Shown here: one piece after another, positions 24,822 to 33,709 of the stretch
Layout of the letters: each line of letters begins with the position of its first letter
How positions within the stretch are numbered: the stretch's first letter is position 1
DNA from: JABDIY01 sp963803845
Lineage (GTDB): Bacteria; Actinomycetota; Acidimicrobiia; Acidimicrobiales; SZUA-35
Length of the DNA: 64,000 bases
Assembly: GCA_963803845.1 (NCBI GenBank)
Contig: CAWDNZ010000005.1
Span: 620,001-684,000, forward strand
Direction of reading: 5' to 3'
Program-made: the position numbers and the translations under genes
The notes under the pieces: model-generated
Seen by the model: the letters and a program-made list of their open reading frames with translations, nothing else
What the model was told of the DNA's origin: nothing
Databases searched by the model: none

Positions 24822-25577
24822 CTAGAAAAACAGGGTGAGGGCAATGGTTGCGGCCACTGCTCCCAGGAGGGCCAGCTCTTTCACTCCCCAAGCATCGGGC
24901 ACTCCTGGCGAATGGGCGATTTGTCGAGCCGTGGGCGTGCCACCCCTCGCTTCGATCGCCTCTCCCATCTCCAGGCCGCGTCGCACGGTGGCGGTAGTGG
25001 CTGTTGCTGCGAGGTCCATACCGTGAGAAAGGGGGCCCGTGAGGCGTTGGGGTCGAAAGCGGGACAGCGAGATCACCGTGGTGAACTCCTCCGCCACCAA
25101 TGGCAAAGCTCGCGTGGCCAGTGCCAGACCCGCCACAACATCGTCTACCGGCACCCGCAACCACCGCAGCGGAGTGAGCAGCCAGGCGGCTGCGACCGGC
25201 AGATCGGCGGTTGGTGTAGTCCAGCCAACCAGTAGGGAAAGTCCCAGAAGTCCAAGCGTGAAGGCAAAAAGCCGCGTTTGGAGGATGGCTCCACCGAGAC
25301 CGTACGGCTCGCCTCCGGCCAGTAGCGCCAATGTGATCGTGGCCACCATCATCACGATCAGGATTCGTGGCGGGCGGGGAGCAACTTGGCGGGGCAGTCT
25401 GGCAAGTATCGATCCGCCAACCACGAGAGACCAGAGCAGGCCTACCGAGATCCACGATGCATCGAAAGACACCACCAAGAGGAGGCTGACCAGCGCCAGC
25501 ACCTTGGCTCGGGGATTGGTCCGATGGATCACGGATTCCCCTTCGACGTACCGCAGAATGTGGAGGGAGTTCCTCAT
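24822..25577 (-). CDS. ecfT: ECF transporter transmembrane (T) component
   Basis: The 251-aa integral membrane protein has about five helices and a large cytosolic region. RALPLVAEEFTTVISLSRFR (about residues 136-160) and GLEMGEAIEARGG (about 204-216) are the coupling-helix motifs of EcfT; the second carries the A-x-E-A-R-G that docks to the ATPases. It overlaps the second ATPase gene by four bases (25574-25577) and is last of three genes on the minus strand. Confidence 0.87.
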   Translation of the reverse strand: MRNSLHILRYVEGESVIHRTNPRAKVLALVSLLLVVSFDASWISVGLLWSLVVGGSILARLPRQVAPRPPRILIVMMVATITLALLAGGEPYGLGGAILQTRLFAFTLGLLGLSLLVGWTTPTADLPVAAAWLLTPLRWLRVPVDDVVAGLALATRALPLVAEEFTTVISLSRFRPQRLTGPLSHGMDLAATATTATVRRGLEMGEAIEARGGTPTARQIAHSPGVPDAWGVKELALLGAVAATIALTLFF

Positions 25578-26224
25578 CGATCGACGCTCTCGCGTACGCG
25601 GCCGTTGTCGATATGGAGCAGTCTTCCCCGGAATCCCTGTTGAAGGATCGGACGGCTGGCGACGAGATCGTGGGTGACGACGACCACGATCGACTCCTGT
25701 GGCAGCTCTTCGAGCGCCTGCACCAGTTGGTGACGGGATTCTTGATCGAGACCGGCCATCGGTTCGTCGAGCAGGACGAGAGGGGTCTTGCGCACGAGCG
25801 CTCCGGCGAGCCCAACGCGCCGTTGTTGGCCCCCCGAAAGTTCATCGATACGGCGGTGGAGCAACCCGTTGAGGCCCAACCGATTCACGGCTGGGCCGAT
25901 GACGGTGGTGTGGTCGGCGAGATCCTCCAGCTCCTCCCTCACCGTGGGGCGCATCAGCTGGAGTCGGGTGTGTTGGATTACCAGCGTGACTTGGGAGGCC
26001 TGTTCCTGTATTGGTATCCCATCCAACGTGCAGGTTCCGGCGGTCGGGACGATCAGGCCGGCCATGACCGATGCCAGCGTGCTCTTCCCAGATCCGTTTC
26101 CGCCGACCACCAAGACGCGTTCGCCCGATTCCAGGCGGAGGTTCACATCGTGCAATCCGCCGGTCTCCCACGGGGTGCCGGCGGCGTGGTCTACCCGGAC
26201 GTTGTCAAGAACGAGTGCGGTCAT
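25574..26224 (-). CDS. ECF transporter ATP-binding protein (A component)
   Basis: This 216-aa ABC ATPase energises vitamin or metal uptake. Walker A is VVGGNGSGKSTLASV, Q-loop is in TLVIQHTRLQL, the signature is DELSGGQQRRVGLAG, Walker B is LVLLDEPMAGLD, and the H-loop is VVVVTHDLVA. It should pair with the ATPase half of the upstream fused protein to make the EcfA-A' heterodimer. It overlaps the upstream gene by four bases (26221-26224). Confidence 0.9.
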   Translation of the reverse strand: MTALVLDNVRVDHAAGTPWETGGLHDVNLRLESGERVLVVGGNGSGKSTLASVMAGLIVPTAGTCTLDGIPIQEQASQVTLVIQHTRLQLMRPTVREELEDLADHTTVIGPAVNRLGLNGLLHRRIDELSGGQQRRVGLAGALVRKTPLVLLDEPMAGLDQESRHQLVQALEELPQESIVVVVTHDLVASRPILQQGFRGRLLHIDNGRVRESVDR

Positions 26225-27417
26225 GCGGTCACCGGGCCGATTCGGATCTGGCGATCGGCGCTGGCGATATCGGACTCGAGGTGGGTTGCGTGGATCACGT
26301 TGATTCCCGACTCGCTAGCTGCCCGTAGTGCGTTTCGGACCAGCTCCCTTCCATCGGGATCCAGCATGGCTGTGGTCTCATCGGAGAGCAAAAGCCTTGG
26401 TTTGCGAATGAGAGCAGCAGCGATCGCCAAGCGCTGCTGCTCTCCACCGGAGAGGGTGTCGGTTTCGCGCTGGTCGAACCCCGCCAATCCGACCGCGGCC
26501 AACGAGGAACGAAGCGTCTCCAACGGCGGGACTGACTTCAATCCCCATGCCAGGTCGTCCAAAACACGAGTACCGAGTATCTGGTTGTCCGGTCGTTGTC
26601 CGATCCATGCGATACCGCCGCGTTCTCCGAGAACGCCGGGGTCGGCGACTGCAACAGCCCGCAAGAGGGTAGATTTTCCAGCTCCGTTGGGCCCGGTGAC
26701 GGCCACGAAGCCGGTTGCGTTTTGAACGGCCAGGACCGACTCCGGCGAGGGAACGGGCCGTTTCGAAGGCTCGGTTCGAACCGACCGGTCGACCCGTTTG
26801 ATGGTGGGACCGCCGAGCCGGGAGATCAGAAAGGCGACAATTATCGAGAAGACGAGTTGGCTGGCCGGAAGCGAGAAATACCACTTTTCGATGCTCCAGA
26901 CCACGATGGGATCGAGAAAGTCTGCCGCTGAGCCGAGTCCAACCCGATGGAGAACTCGACTGCTTCCGGTCCATTGAATCGCCGCCGCCTCCAGGTTGAG
27001 ACGACGAAATCCGGAGAAGGTCACGAGGATTCCGAGGCTCAGCGCCGTGACCACCGTCCACCCGAAGGCAACGGCCGCAACCGATGTTCGGAAACCACCC
27101 CAGCCGTGGGCGTAGGCCCGCCCGGACACACCGCCGAAGATCGCCATCACCAACACCTGAGTAGCGGCGGCAAAGCCGGTGAGTAGGAATGCCAAAACCA
27201 CACTGATCCAGAAACTGACCACGAGCACGTGGCGCCGATGTCGCATAGCGAGAACGGCGAAGGGAATGGCTCCCAAAACGGTGGTGAGATACGCGAACGG
27301 GGTCAGCCGAGCGATGATCACAACGCCGACCGCAAGGTCCGCCATGACCGCAGCCTCGGCTAGTTCAGTTGGAGAAAGCCGCTTGGCCAGCGTTCGAGCG
27401 ATAGATAAGCCTGCCAT
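26221..27417 (-). CDS. fusion of membrane (S-like) domain and ECF ATPase
   Basis: The 398-aa protein begins with an integral membrane half (about residues 1-215, five or six helices, LAEAAVMADLAVGVVIIARL to SQLVFSIIVAFLISRLGG), a Pro/Ser linker, then a full ABC ATPase: VTGPNGAGKSTLLRAV, IGQRPDNQILG, TLSGGEQQRLAIAAALI, LLLSDETTAMLD, HATHLE. The membrane half recalls the substrate-binding S component (or DUF2232-like proteins); I infer it is the S part of this transporter. A start at ATG 27417 is chosen over TTG 27423. With the next two genes it could form a complete importer; vitamin or cobalt specificity is unknown. Confidence 0.85.
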   Translation of the reverse strand: MAGLSIARTLAKRLSPTELAEAAVMADLAVGVVIIARLTPFAYLTTVLGAIPFAVLAMRHRRHVLVVSFWISVVLAFLLTGFAAATQVLVMAIFGGVSGRAYAHGWGGFRTSVAAVAFGWTVVTALSLGILVTFSGFRRLNLEAAAIQWTGSSRVLHRVGLGSAADFLDPIVVWSIEKWYFSLPASQLVFSIIVAFLISRLGGPTIKRVDRSVRTEPSKRPVPSPESVLAVQNATGFVAVTGPNGAGKSTLLRAVAVADPGVLGERGGIAWIGQRPDNQILGTRVLDDLAWGLKSVPPLETLRSSLAAVGLAGFDQRETDTLSGGEQQRLAIAAALIRKPRLLLSDETTAMLDPDGRELVRNALRAASESGINVIHATHLESDIASADRQIRIGPVTA

Positions 27418-27430
27418 CTCCAAAGCCTGA

Positions 27431-28249
27431 TTGAATACTCATGTGACCAAATCTCGCCTCCGGAGACGATGGACAAACCAAAAGGACCGCCCTCGACCGA
27501 TTCCTGGGGATGCGGGCGCTCTACGGGATTGGGCCTATGCGGTTGGCGACCGCCGGTCGTCAGTGGTGCTGTACCGGGTGGTGCGGCGGTTTGCTCGCCT
27601 CCTGCTGCACCCCTATTTGAGGGTCGATGTCCGCAATGCCGGAGCGTTGGACCGGCCGGGTCCTTTGGTCGTTGCCCCCGTCCACAGGAGCCACCTGGAC
27701 TCGGTACTGGTGGCCACCGTCTGCCGGCGACGGTTGCGCGCCCTCGGCAAGGAAAGTCTCTTTGTCAGACATGGGATCCGGTACCTCTGTTCGGCCCTCG
27801 GTGCAATACCGGTAAAACGGGGCACCGCCGATCGGGAAGCGCTGAAAGCAGCCAAACAGCTCTTGGACCGGGGTGAGGCGTTGTTCGTCTTCCCCGAAGG
27901 AGCTCGGATCTCGCCTTCAGCAGCCAAAAAGAAGCCCGGTTCCGCCCGGGCCGCAATCGACACCGTGCAGCCGCTCTATGACGGAGCCGCCTGGTTGGCC
28001 GCCCGGACCCAGGCGCCGGTTGTGCTCGTGGGGATAGCCGGCACGGCCGCGGCGTTGAGCGCCGGCTCCAAGCGATTGCATCGAACAACCGTGCGGATCG
28101 TCGTCGGTGATCCGATCGATCCGCCTCAGGGGACCGATGGTGCGCGGGCATCCCGCCAACAGTTGGCCGATTTCACCGAATCGTTGGCGAGACGGCTTCA
28201 GGACCTGCAGGACGAGGCCGTGCGCTGGGCTAACGACGAATCCGCATGA
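27431..28249 (+). CDS. 1-acyl-glycerol-3-phosphate acyltransferase-type protein (PlsC family)
   Basis: The 272-aa protein has the PlsC/lysophospholipid acyltransferase motifs: VAPVHRSHLDSVL (H-x4-D active-site motif, about residues 81-86), GAIPVKRGTADREALKAAK (motif II, acceptor binding), and LFVFPEGARISPS (motif III, FPEG). It probably transfers a fatty acyl chain to lysophosphatidate at the membrane surface. The start is uncertain: TTG 27431 or GTG 27443, with no clear ribosome site, and only seven bases from the divergent transporter gene. It overlaps the RNase Z gene by four bases (28246-28249). Confidence 0.85.
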   Translation: MNTHVTKSRLRRRWTNQKDRPRPIPGDAGALRDWAYAVGDRRSSVVLYRVVRRFARLLLHPYLRVDVRNAGALDRPGPLVVAPVHRSHLDSVLVATVCRRRLRALGKESLFVRHGIRYLCSALGAIPVKRGTADREALKAAKQLLDRGEALFVFPEGARISPSAAKKKPGSARAAIDTVQPLYDGAAWLAARTQAPVVLVGIAGTAAALSAGSKRLHRTTVRIVVGDPIDPPQGTDGARASRQQLADFTESLARRLQDLQDEAVRWANDESA

Positions 28250-29160
28250 GTTTTGCTGAACTCGTGGTGCTCGGGACCGCGTCCCAGGCCCCCACTCGTC
28301 ATCGCAATCACAACGGCTATGCGCTGCGGTGGGGCGAACAGATGGTTTTTTTCGATCCCGGCGAAGGCTTTCAACGCCAGTGCACGATCGCAGGCATCGC
28401 TATCGCCCGGGGCGACGCAGTGTGCCTCACCCATTTCCACGGTGATCATTGCCTGGGGCTCCCAGGGCTCATCGCTCGACGAGGGATGGACCGCTGCACT
28501 GAGCCACTCCAGGTTTTCTATCCGGCCGACGGTGAGCAGTACTACGAACGCCTCCGCACCTGCACCGCGGGCCTCATGCAACCACTGCTGGAGCCGCATC
28601 CCGTCACAGCCGGGTCGTCGCTGCTCCGGGCGGGGAATGTGGGCGATCTCGCTGTAGAAGTGGCGGCGCTGGAACACCGAATCAGCACACAGGGGTATCG
28701 CATCAGCAGCCCGAGCGGCCGTCGCTTCATCCCTGAGCGGTTGGACGCGGCGGGATTGGCGGGCCCGATCGTGGGTCAGCTCATGAAACACGGCGCTGTC
28801 GATGGCCCGCACGGTCGGGTGGAGCTGGCCCAGGTGACCGAGGAGGCTCCGGGGCGGAGCTTCGCCTTCGTCATGGACACCCGAACTTGCCGAGGTGCGG
28901 AACTTCTGGCCCGGGGAGTGGACATGCTCGTTTGCGAGAGCACGTTTCTGGAATCAGAGCGCAGCCTTGCCGATTCTTATGCGCACATGACCGCAGCCGA
29001 CGCAGGTCGACTCGCCGCTGCGGCGGGCGCCAAGAGACTCGTCCTCACGCATTTTTCGGCTCGGTACAGCAACATGGCAGCGTTCGCGGCGGAGGCGGGC
29101 GAGTTCCATGGAGATGTAGTGGTCGCCGAAGACTTTGACAGGATTCCGTTTCCGGCGTGA
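28246..29160 (+). CDS. rnz: RNase Z (tRNA 3' processing endonuclease)-like MBL protein
   Basis: The 304-aa protein is an RNase Z-type metallo-beta-lactamase. VVLGTASQAPTRHRNHNG is the N-terminal family signature; CLTHFHGDHCLGLPG is the H-x-H-x-D-H zinc motif; later ligands are in FAFVMDTRTC, CESTFLE and LVLTHFSARY, close to the tRNase Z histidine and H-x-S-x-R patterns. It should cut the 3' trailer of pre-tRNAs in the cytosol. The ATG start overlaps the acyltransferase stop (ATGA), so the two are co-translated. Confidence 0.88.
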   Translation: MSFAELVVLGTASQAPTRHRNHNGYALRWGEQMVFFDPGEGFQRQCTIAGIAIARGDAVCLTHFHGDHCLGLPGLIARRGMDRCTEPLQVFYPADGEQYYERLRTCTAGLMQPLLEPHPVTAGSSLLRAGNVGDLAVEVAALEHRISTQGYRISSPSGRRFIPERLDAAGLAGPIVGQLMKHGAVDGPHGRVELAQVTEEAPGRSFAFVMDTRTCRGAELLARGVDMLVCESTFLESERSLADSYAHMTAADAGRLAAAAGAKRLVLTHFSARYSNMAAFAAEAGEFHGDVVVAEDFDRIPFPA

Positions 29161-29222
29161 GCCCAAGCGGTTTAAGGTCTGGGGCCTTTCAAGTCTGATC
29201 CGGATCTCGTCGATACAACTAC

Positions 29223-30350
29223 GTGCCAACGATTGACATTCACGGCTTCATCGATCCGTCAACCCCACTGGATCCAGCGGCTAAACGCGTGCTGGCAGCT
29301 CGAGAGGTCAACCGATTCGGCCCGACTCCGGGAACAGCGGAAGCCCCCGATCTCGTTGGCTGGACCGACACCGTTCGGTCGCATTTCGCAGGCCTTCAAA
29401 ATGAGACGGCACGGGAAATACTGGAGTGCGTGCTGGACCCGCTCTATACCCGGTGGGAACGTCCGGCCACTGCAGACCATCGTGGTGAAGTGTGGATAGA
29501 GGTTGGTCCGGCTGGGGCGGATATGCCGGACCGGATCCACGCAATTCGGAACTGCCACGAGGTGTTGCCTGGCACGCCGACCAAGCGCGCCCGCAACACG
29601 ATCTGGCACCTGACCGAGGGCCGGACTACGTGTCCGGCCTGCGTTGGGGATCCCGGCATGAGGGCTGCGGCCGCAATACGTGGTCTGGATCGGCATCGCG
29701 TAAACATCAGGACCGACGTGTTGTTCACGCTGTTCGAGCTGCAGCGCGGGGTCGTTCCATGGCCCGCCGTCCAGCGGTTGGCCAACCGGACACCGGCACG
29801 ATGGCGGCCTCGTCACGGCGACGGTTTCATCGACTCCGGCAATCCGGAGCAGTGGCCAGCGGACCCGATCGCTACAGCGACGGTGGAGCTGGCGGTTGCT
29901 GTTGGACAGGCGACCGGGCAGCATCTCGGCGCATTGTGGGATGCCGCCATGATCGAGGTGTTGGCAGGAGCCGCGACCCAGGCAGAGTCGACGCGTCTCC
30001 GGCGCAAAGCGTCGTCTGCCCTCGAGTTCGCGCTTCAGGGCCATACCTGGGAAGAGCTCTCGGGTGCGGTCGCGTCCGAGCTCGACACCAAATTGACCAG
30101 GAAGTCTTCGGTGGAGAAGAAGGTGGCGGTCGTGTTGGCCGAATTCGAGCCACGGATAGCAACGCTGGTGGCCACAGAATTGGAGGCTTTGGAGACGCCT
30201 GGGCAATCCTTCAGTGATTGGTCTGTCGAACTGACACGGGACACCGCAGCCAACAGCGATCTGGTGGAGTCCCGAATGGCGATGGCGTGGTATGGCGGCC
30301 CCGTGCCGGAGGTCGTTCTGCGGACACTGCGGGCGTTTCCCCGGCGCTAG
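29223..30350 (+). CDS. unrecognised protein with CxxC motif (375 aa)
   Basis: I do not recognise a family. The N-terminal half has short strand-rich segments, then EVLPGTPTKRARNTIWHLTEGRTTCPACVGDPG at about residues 113-146, whose CPAC could bind a metal or form a disulphide (one CxxC only). The C-terminal half is mostly alpha-helical (ATVELAVAVGQATGQHLGAL; VEKKVAVVLAEFEPRIATLV) and ends in basic residues. The GTG start at 29223 has no Shine-Dalgarno sequence. It lies between rnz and the acyl-CoA synthetase gene on the plus strand, with no neighbour that hints at its job. Confidence 0.55.
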   Translation: MPTIDIHGFIDPSTPLDPAAKRVLAAREVNRFGPTPGTAEAPDLVGWTDTVRSHFAGLQNETAREILECVLDPLYTRWERPATADHRGEVWIEVGPAGADMPDRIHAIRNCHEVLPGTPTKRARNTIWHLTEGRTTCPACVGDPGMRAAAAIRGLDRHRVNIRTDVLFTLFELQRGVVPWPAVQRLANRTPARWRPRHGDGFIDSGNPEQWPADPIATATVELAVAVGQATGQHLGALWDAAMIEVLAGAATQAESTRLRRKASSALEFALQGHTWEELSGAVASELDTKLTRKSSVEKKVAVVLAEFEPRIATLVATELEALETPGQSFSDWSVELTRDTAANSDLVESRMAMAWYGGPVPEVVLRTLRAFPRR

Positions 30351-30404
30351 TCTTCCGCCCGATCCCATGGGGCGGAGTTTCCGGCCTTCACCTACTGTTG
30401 GGGC

Positions 30405-32057
30405 ATGGAAACCGAATCCTCGCCGAGTCACACGATCGGAGCGACAACGCCGGCGCTCCTGAACGAAACGATCGGTCAGAACCTCGCCAGAACCGTGGAA
30501 GAACACGGCGACCGTGAAGCACTGGTCGTCCTTCAACAAGGCATCCGTTGGACCTACCGGGAATTCTGGGAGCAGGTAGAGCTCGTCGCCCGGGGACTCC
30601 TCGCGAGGGGCTTTCAGACTGGAGATCGGATAGGAATCTGGGCGCCAAACGTGAGCGAGTGGATTCTTGTGCAATACGCCACCGCACGGTTGGGGATCAT
30701 TCAGGTCAGCATCAATCCGGCCTATCGAACTCACGAGGTGGCCTATGTTCTGAACCAGTCGGGCTGCAAAGGGCTGGTGGCGGCCACCGCCTTCAAGACC
30801 TCGGACTATGAAGGAATGATCAAGGAGATACGACCTGATGTTCCGGCGCTGGAACACGTGATCTTTCTCGACACCTCTGATTGGGATGACTTGGTGGCGG
30901 GTGCGAGCACCGTGGAACCTGCGGCGGTGGCCACGATCGAGGCAACTCTGTCACCGGAGGATCCGATCAACATCCAATACACCTCCGGCACCACCGGTTT
31001 CCCCAAGGGCGCAACCTTGAGCCACAGGAATGTGCTGAACAACGGGTTCTTTGTGGCTGAGGCCTGCGGCTACACCCATGAAGACCGAGTGCTTGTTCCG
31101 GTGCCGCTTTATCACTGCTTCGGGCAGGTGATGGGAAACCTCGGCTGCACCACCCACGGGGCGGCCGTGATCTACCCGGCGCCGTCATTCGAGCCTCTCG
31201 CGACCCTGAAAGCCATACAGGAGGAGCGGGCCACCAGCCTTTACGGCGTACCCACCATGTTTATCGCCCAACTCGCAGAGGAGTCGTTCGCATCCTTCGA
31301 CACGTCCAGCCTCCGCACCGGGATCATGGCAGGTTCGCCTTGCCCTATCGAGGTGATGCGTAGCGCGATGAGCGAGATGAATATGGAACAGGTCACCATC
31401 GCCTACGGAATGACCGAGACCTCGCCGGTGAGCACCCAAACCGCCACCGATGACCCCGTGGAAAAGCGAGTGGCAACCGTGGGTCGAGTGCAGCCTCACA
31501 TCGAGATCAAGATCGTCGATGCCGAGACCGGAGCAACCGTGCCCCGTAACCACCCCGGCGAATTCTGCACGAAGGGCTATTCGGTGATGTTGGGCTACTG
31601 GGAGGACCCCGAGAGGACGGCCGAGGCGATCGATGCCGAAGGGTGGATGCACACCGGCGACCTTGCCGTCATGGACGACGACGGCTACGTCAACATCGTT
31701 GGCAGGATCAAGGATTTGGTGATTCGAGGCGGAGAAAACGTCTACCCCCGAGAGGTGGAGGAGTTCCTCTACTCCCACCCGGCGATCAAAGATGTACAGG
31801 TCATCGGGGTCCCCGATGAGAAGTACGGCGAGGAGATCATGGCGTGGGTACAGGTGGCCGAAGGCGCCACACTCACTTCTCAGGACGTTCGGGACTTCTG
31901 CCAGGGACGGATCGCCCACTACAAGATCCCTCGATACGTGGAGGTGATCGAGGAGTTTCCGATGACGGTGACAGGGAAGATCCAGAAGTTCAAGCTGAGG
32001 GATCAGGCGATCACCCAGCTTGGTCTCGAGGCGGCTGCATCGGTGGAAACCGCCTAG
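30405..32057 (+). CDS. acyl-CoA synthetase (AMP-binding, fatty-acid-type)
   Basis: The 550-aa ANL-superfamily enzyme activates a carboxylate with ATP and CoA. Motif A3 is IQYTSGTTGFPKGATLSH, A5 is IAYGMTETSPVS, A7 is GWMHTGDLAVMD, A8 is GRIKDLVIRGGENVYPREVE, and the catalytic A10 lysine sits in TVTGKIQKFKL. Overall likeness is to medium/long-chain FadD-type ligases; no single substrate can be claimed. TACTGT at 30393-30398 is six bases before the ATG, consistent with leaderless transcription. Transcription may continue into the DsbA-like gene, which has its own -10. Confidence 0.9.
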   Translation: METESSPSHTIGATTPALLNETIGQNLARTVEEHGDREALVVLQQGIRWTYREFWEQVELVARGLLARGFQTGDRIGIWAPNVSEWILVQYATARLGIIQVSINPAYRTHEVAYVLNQSGCKGLVAATAFKTSDYEGMIKEIRPDVPALEHVIFLDTSDWDDLVAGASTVEPAAVATIEATLSPEDPINIQYTSGTTGFPKGATLSHRNVLNNGFFVAEACGYTHEDRVLVPVPLYHCFGQVMGNLGCTTHGAAVIYPAPSFEPLATLKAIQEERATSLYGVPTMFIAQLAEESFASFDTSSLRTGIMAGSPCPIEVMRSAMSEMNMEQVTIAYGMTETSPVSTQTATDDPVEKRVATVGRVQPHIEIKIVDAETGATVPRNHPGEFCTKGYSVMLGYWEDPERTAEAIDAEGWMHTGDLAVMDDDGYVNIVGRIKDLVIRGGENVYPREVEEFLYSHPAIKDVQVIGVPDEKYGEEIMAWVQVAEGATLTSQDVRDFCQGRIAHYKIPRYVEVIEEFPMTVTGKIQKFKLRDQAITQLGLEAAASVETA

Positions 32058-32101
32058 ACGTCATGGAGGTGGGGCCAACCGCTCGCTTCTAGGATTGTGT
32101 T

Positions 32102-32761
32102 GTGCCCTCACCGATTCGAATTGACGTCTGGTCCGACATCGTCTGCCCCTGGTGCTACATCGGCAAACGTCGCCTTGAGGCTGGTCTGGTACTCGCCCGG
32201 CAAGATCACCCGGACATCGAGGCCGACCTCGTGTACCACGCATTCCAACTCGATCCCACCGCCAAGGTGGGGGAGGACCAGTTGGTGCAGGATGTCTATG
32301 AACGAAAGTTCGGTGGTCCGGAGCGGGCGGCCGAGATCATTGCCCATGTGACCAACGAGGCGGCGCAGGTGGGGCTGGATTTCCGGATGGACATCGCCAA
32401 GCGGTCCAACACGATCCTGGGTCATCGATTGCTGGCGTTCGCCCTTTCGAAAGGACGGCAACCCGAACTCAAGGAGCGCCTGATGCAGGCGTATTTCACC
32501 GAAGGGGCTGCAATCGGTCAGCTCCCAGTGCTGCTCAAGCTCGTGGCCGATGTGGGCCTCGACCCTGCCGAAGCCAGTGCGTATCTGGAGGCCGATGGCG
32601 GGCAGGACGAAGTGGCCGCGGATCTTCGGGCTGCCGCTGACCACGAGATCACCGCCGTCCCCACCTACGTCTTCAACCAGGCCTACGCCGTTCCCGGAGC
32701 GCTCGACGCCGCCGCCTTCGCCAACGTCTTCACCAAACTTCACCAAGCACCTGAGGTCTGA
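32102..32761 (+). CDS. DsbA-family thioredoxin-fold oxidoreductase (FrnE type)
   Basis: The 219-aa protein begins IRIDVWSDIVCPWCYIGKRRLE: the CPWC motif at residues 15-18 is the redox site of the FrnE/2-hydroxychromene isomerase branch of DsbA. An inserted helical domain and a late VPTYVFNQAYAVPGA, with the cis-proline, complete the fold. FrnE proteins act on disulphides and in oxidative stress; here no signal peptide is seen, so it is cytosolic. TAGGAT (32090-32095) lies six bases before the GTG start. The nucleoside hydrolase gene begins three bases after its stop. Confidence 0.88.
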   Translation: MPSPIRIDVWSDIVCPWCYIGKRRLEAGLVLARQDHPDIEADLVYHAFQLDPTAKVGEDQLVQDVYERKFGGPERAAEIIAHVTNEAAQVGLDFRMDIAKRSNTILGHRLLAFALSKGRQPELKERLMQAYFTEGAAIGQLPVLLKLVADVGLDPAEASAYLEADGGQDEVAADLRAAADHEITAVPTYVFNQAYAVPGALDAAAFANVFTKLHQAPEV

Positions 32762-32764
32762 GAC

Positions 32765-33709
32765 GTGGATGTCCTTCTGGATTGCGACCCGGGCCTCGAT
32801 GATGCAGTTGCGATCGCTGTAGCCGCCCGATTCTCCAACCTGCTGGCCGTCACCACGGTAGGAGGCAACGTAGGGTTGGATCACACAACGGCCAATGCGC
32901 TGGCCGTTCTGGATCTCTTGGGCCGAACCGATGTCCCGGTGCACTCGGGCCATGCTGAGACCGTTCGAGGCGAGACCCCGGTTCGGGCCACCGAGTTCCA
33001 CGGCCGCACCGGCACGGGTGCGGTTGAGCTTCCCCCATCTGCGAGAACCCCGGACTCCGCCGATGCCGTCGCCTTCTTGGCCAAGACCATTCGCTCCCAC
33101 GACGGAGTTGAACCGCTGTGGCTGGTCGCTACCGGGCCTCTCACGAACGTTGCCTATCTCGCTACGTCCGCCCACGATGCGTTTGCCAAGTTGGATGGGA
33201 TCTCGTGGATGGGCGGGAGCGCAACCTATGGCAACGCAACCCCCGGCGCCGAGTTCAATGCCTTCACCGATCCCGAGGCGGCCCAGATCGTTTTCGCGGC
33301 CGGACACCCCAACCTGATCATGTCCGGTCTTCATCTCACGCACACCGTGCTCTTGGACCGGCGCTGGATCGATGCGTTCGCCGCCGAGGTTGCTGGATCC
33401 TCGGTTGCGGTGTTCGCAGAGATGTTGGACTACTACGAACGGAGCCAGCGGGCCATCACTACCATCCCCGGCGCCGCCGTCCACGATGCCGTTGCGGTAG
33501 CGGTCGCTACCCATCCTGAACTGTTTGATGCTCCGAGGTACGCCGTTGAGGTGGTGACCGATGCCGGACCGGCTCGTGGCATGACGCTGGTGGATCGGCG
33601 ACCCCACCGTGTGAAAGCCCCCACCACCTGTTCGGTGGTCGATAGGGCCGACGCTGTGTCGGTGGCGGCGCTCATCCGGGAGTCGCTCTTGCCCCCTGGG
33701 TCGCACTGA
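32765..33709 (+). CDS. nucleoside hydrolase (inosine-uridine preferring type)
   Basis: The 314-aa enzyme cleaves the N-glycosidic bond of ribonucleosides to ribose and base. LLDCDPGLDDAVAIAVA is the Ca2+-binding family signature (D-x-D-x-G-x-D-D); ATGPLTNVAYLA, GGSATYGNATPGAEFNAFTDPEAA and the late AAVHDAVAVAVATHP carry the ligands for ribose and the metal. Length is normal. The next gene, a ribokinase, overlaps by one base (TGATG) and would phosphorylate the released ribose, so the pair forms a compact salvage unit. Confidence 0.9.
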   Translation: MDVLLDCDPGLDDAVAIAVAARFSNLLAVTTVGGNVGLDHTTANALAVLDLLGRTDVPVHSGHAETVRGETPVRATEFHGRTGTGAVELPPSARTPDSADAVAFLAKTIRSHDGVEPLWLVATGPLTNVAYLATSAHDAFAKLDGISWMGGSATYGNATPGAEFNAFTDPEAAQIVFAAGHPNLIMSGLHLTHTVLLDRRWIDAFAAEVAGSSVAVFAEMLDYYERSQRAITTIPGAAVHDAVAVAVATHPELFDAPRYAVEVVTDAGPARGMTLVDRRPHRVKAPTTCSVVDRADAVSVAALIRESLLPPGSH

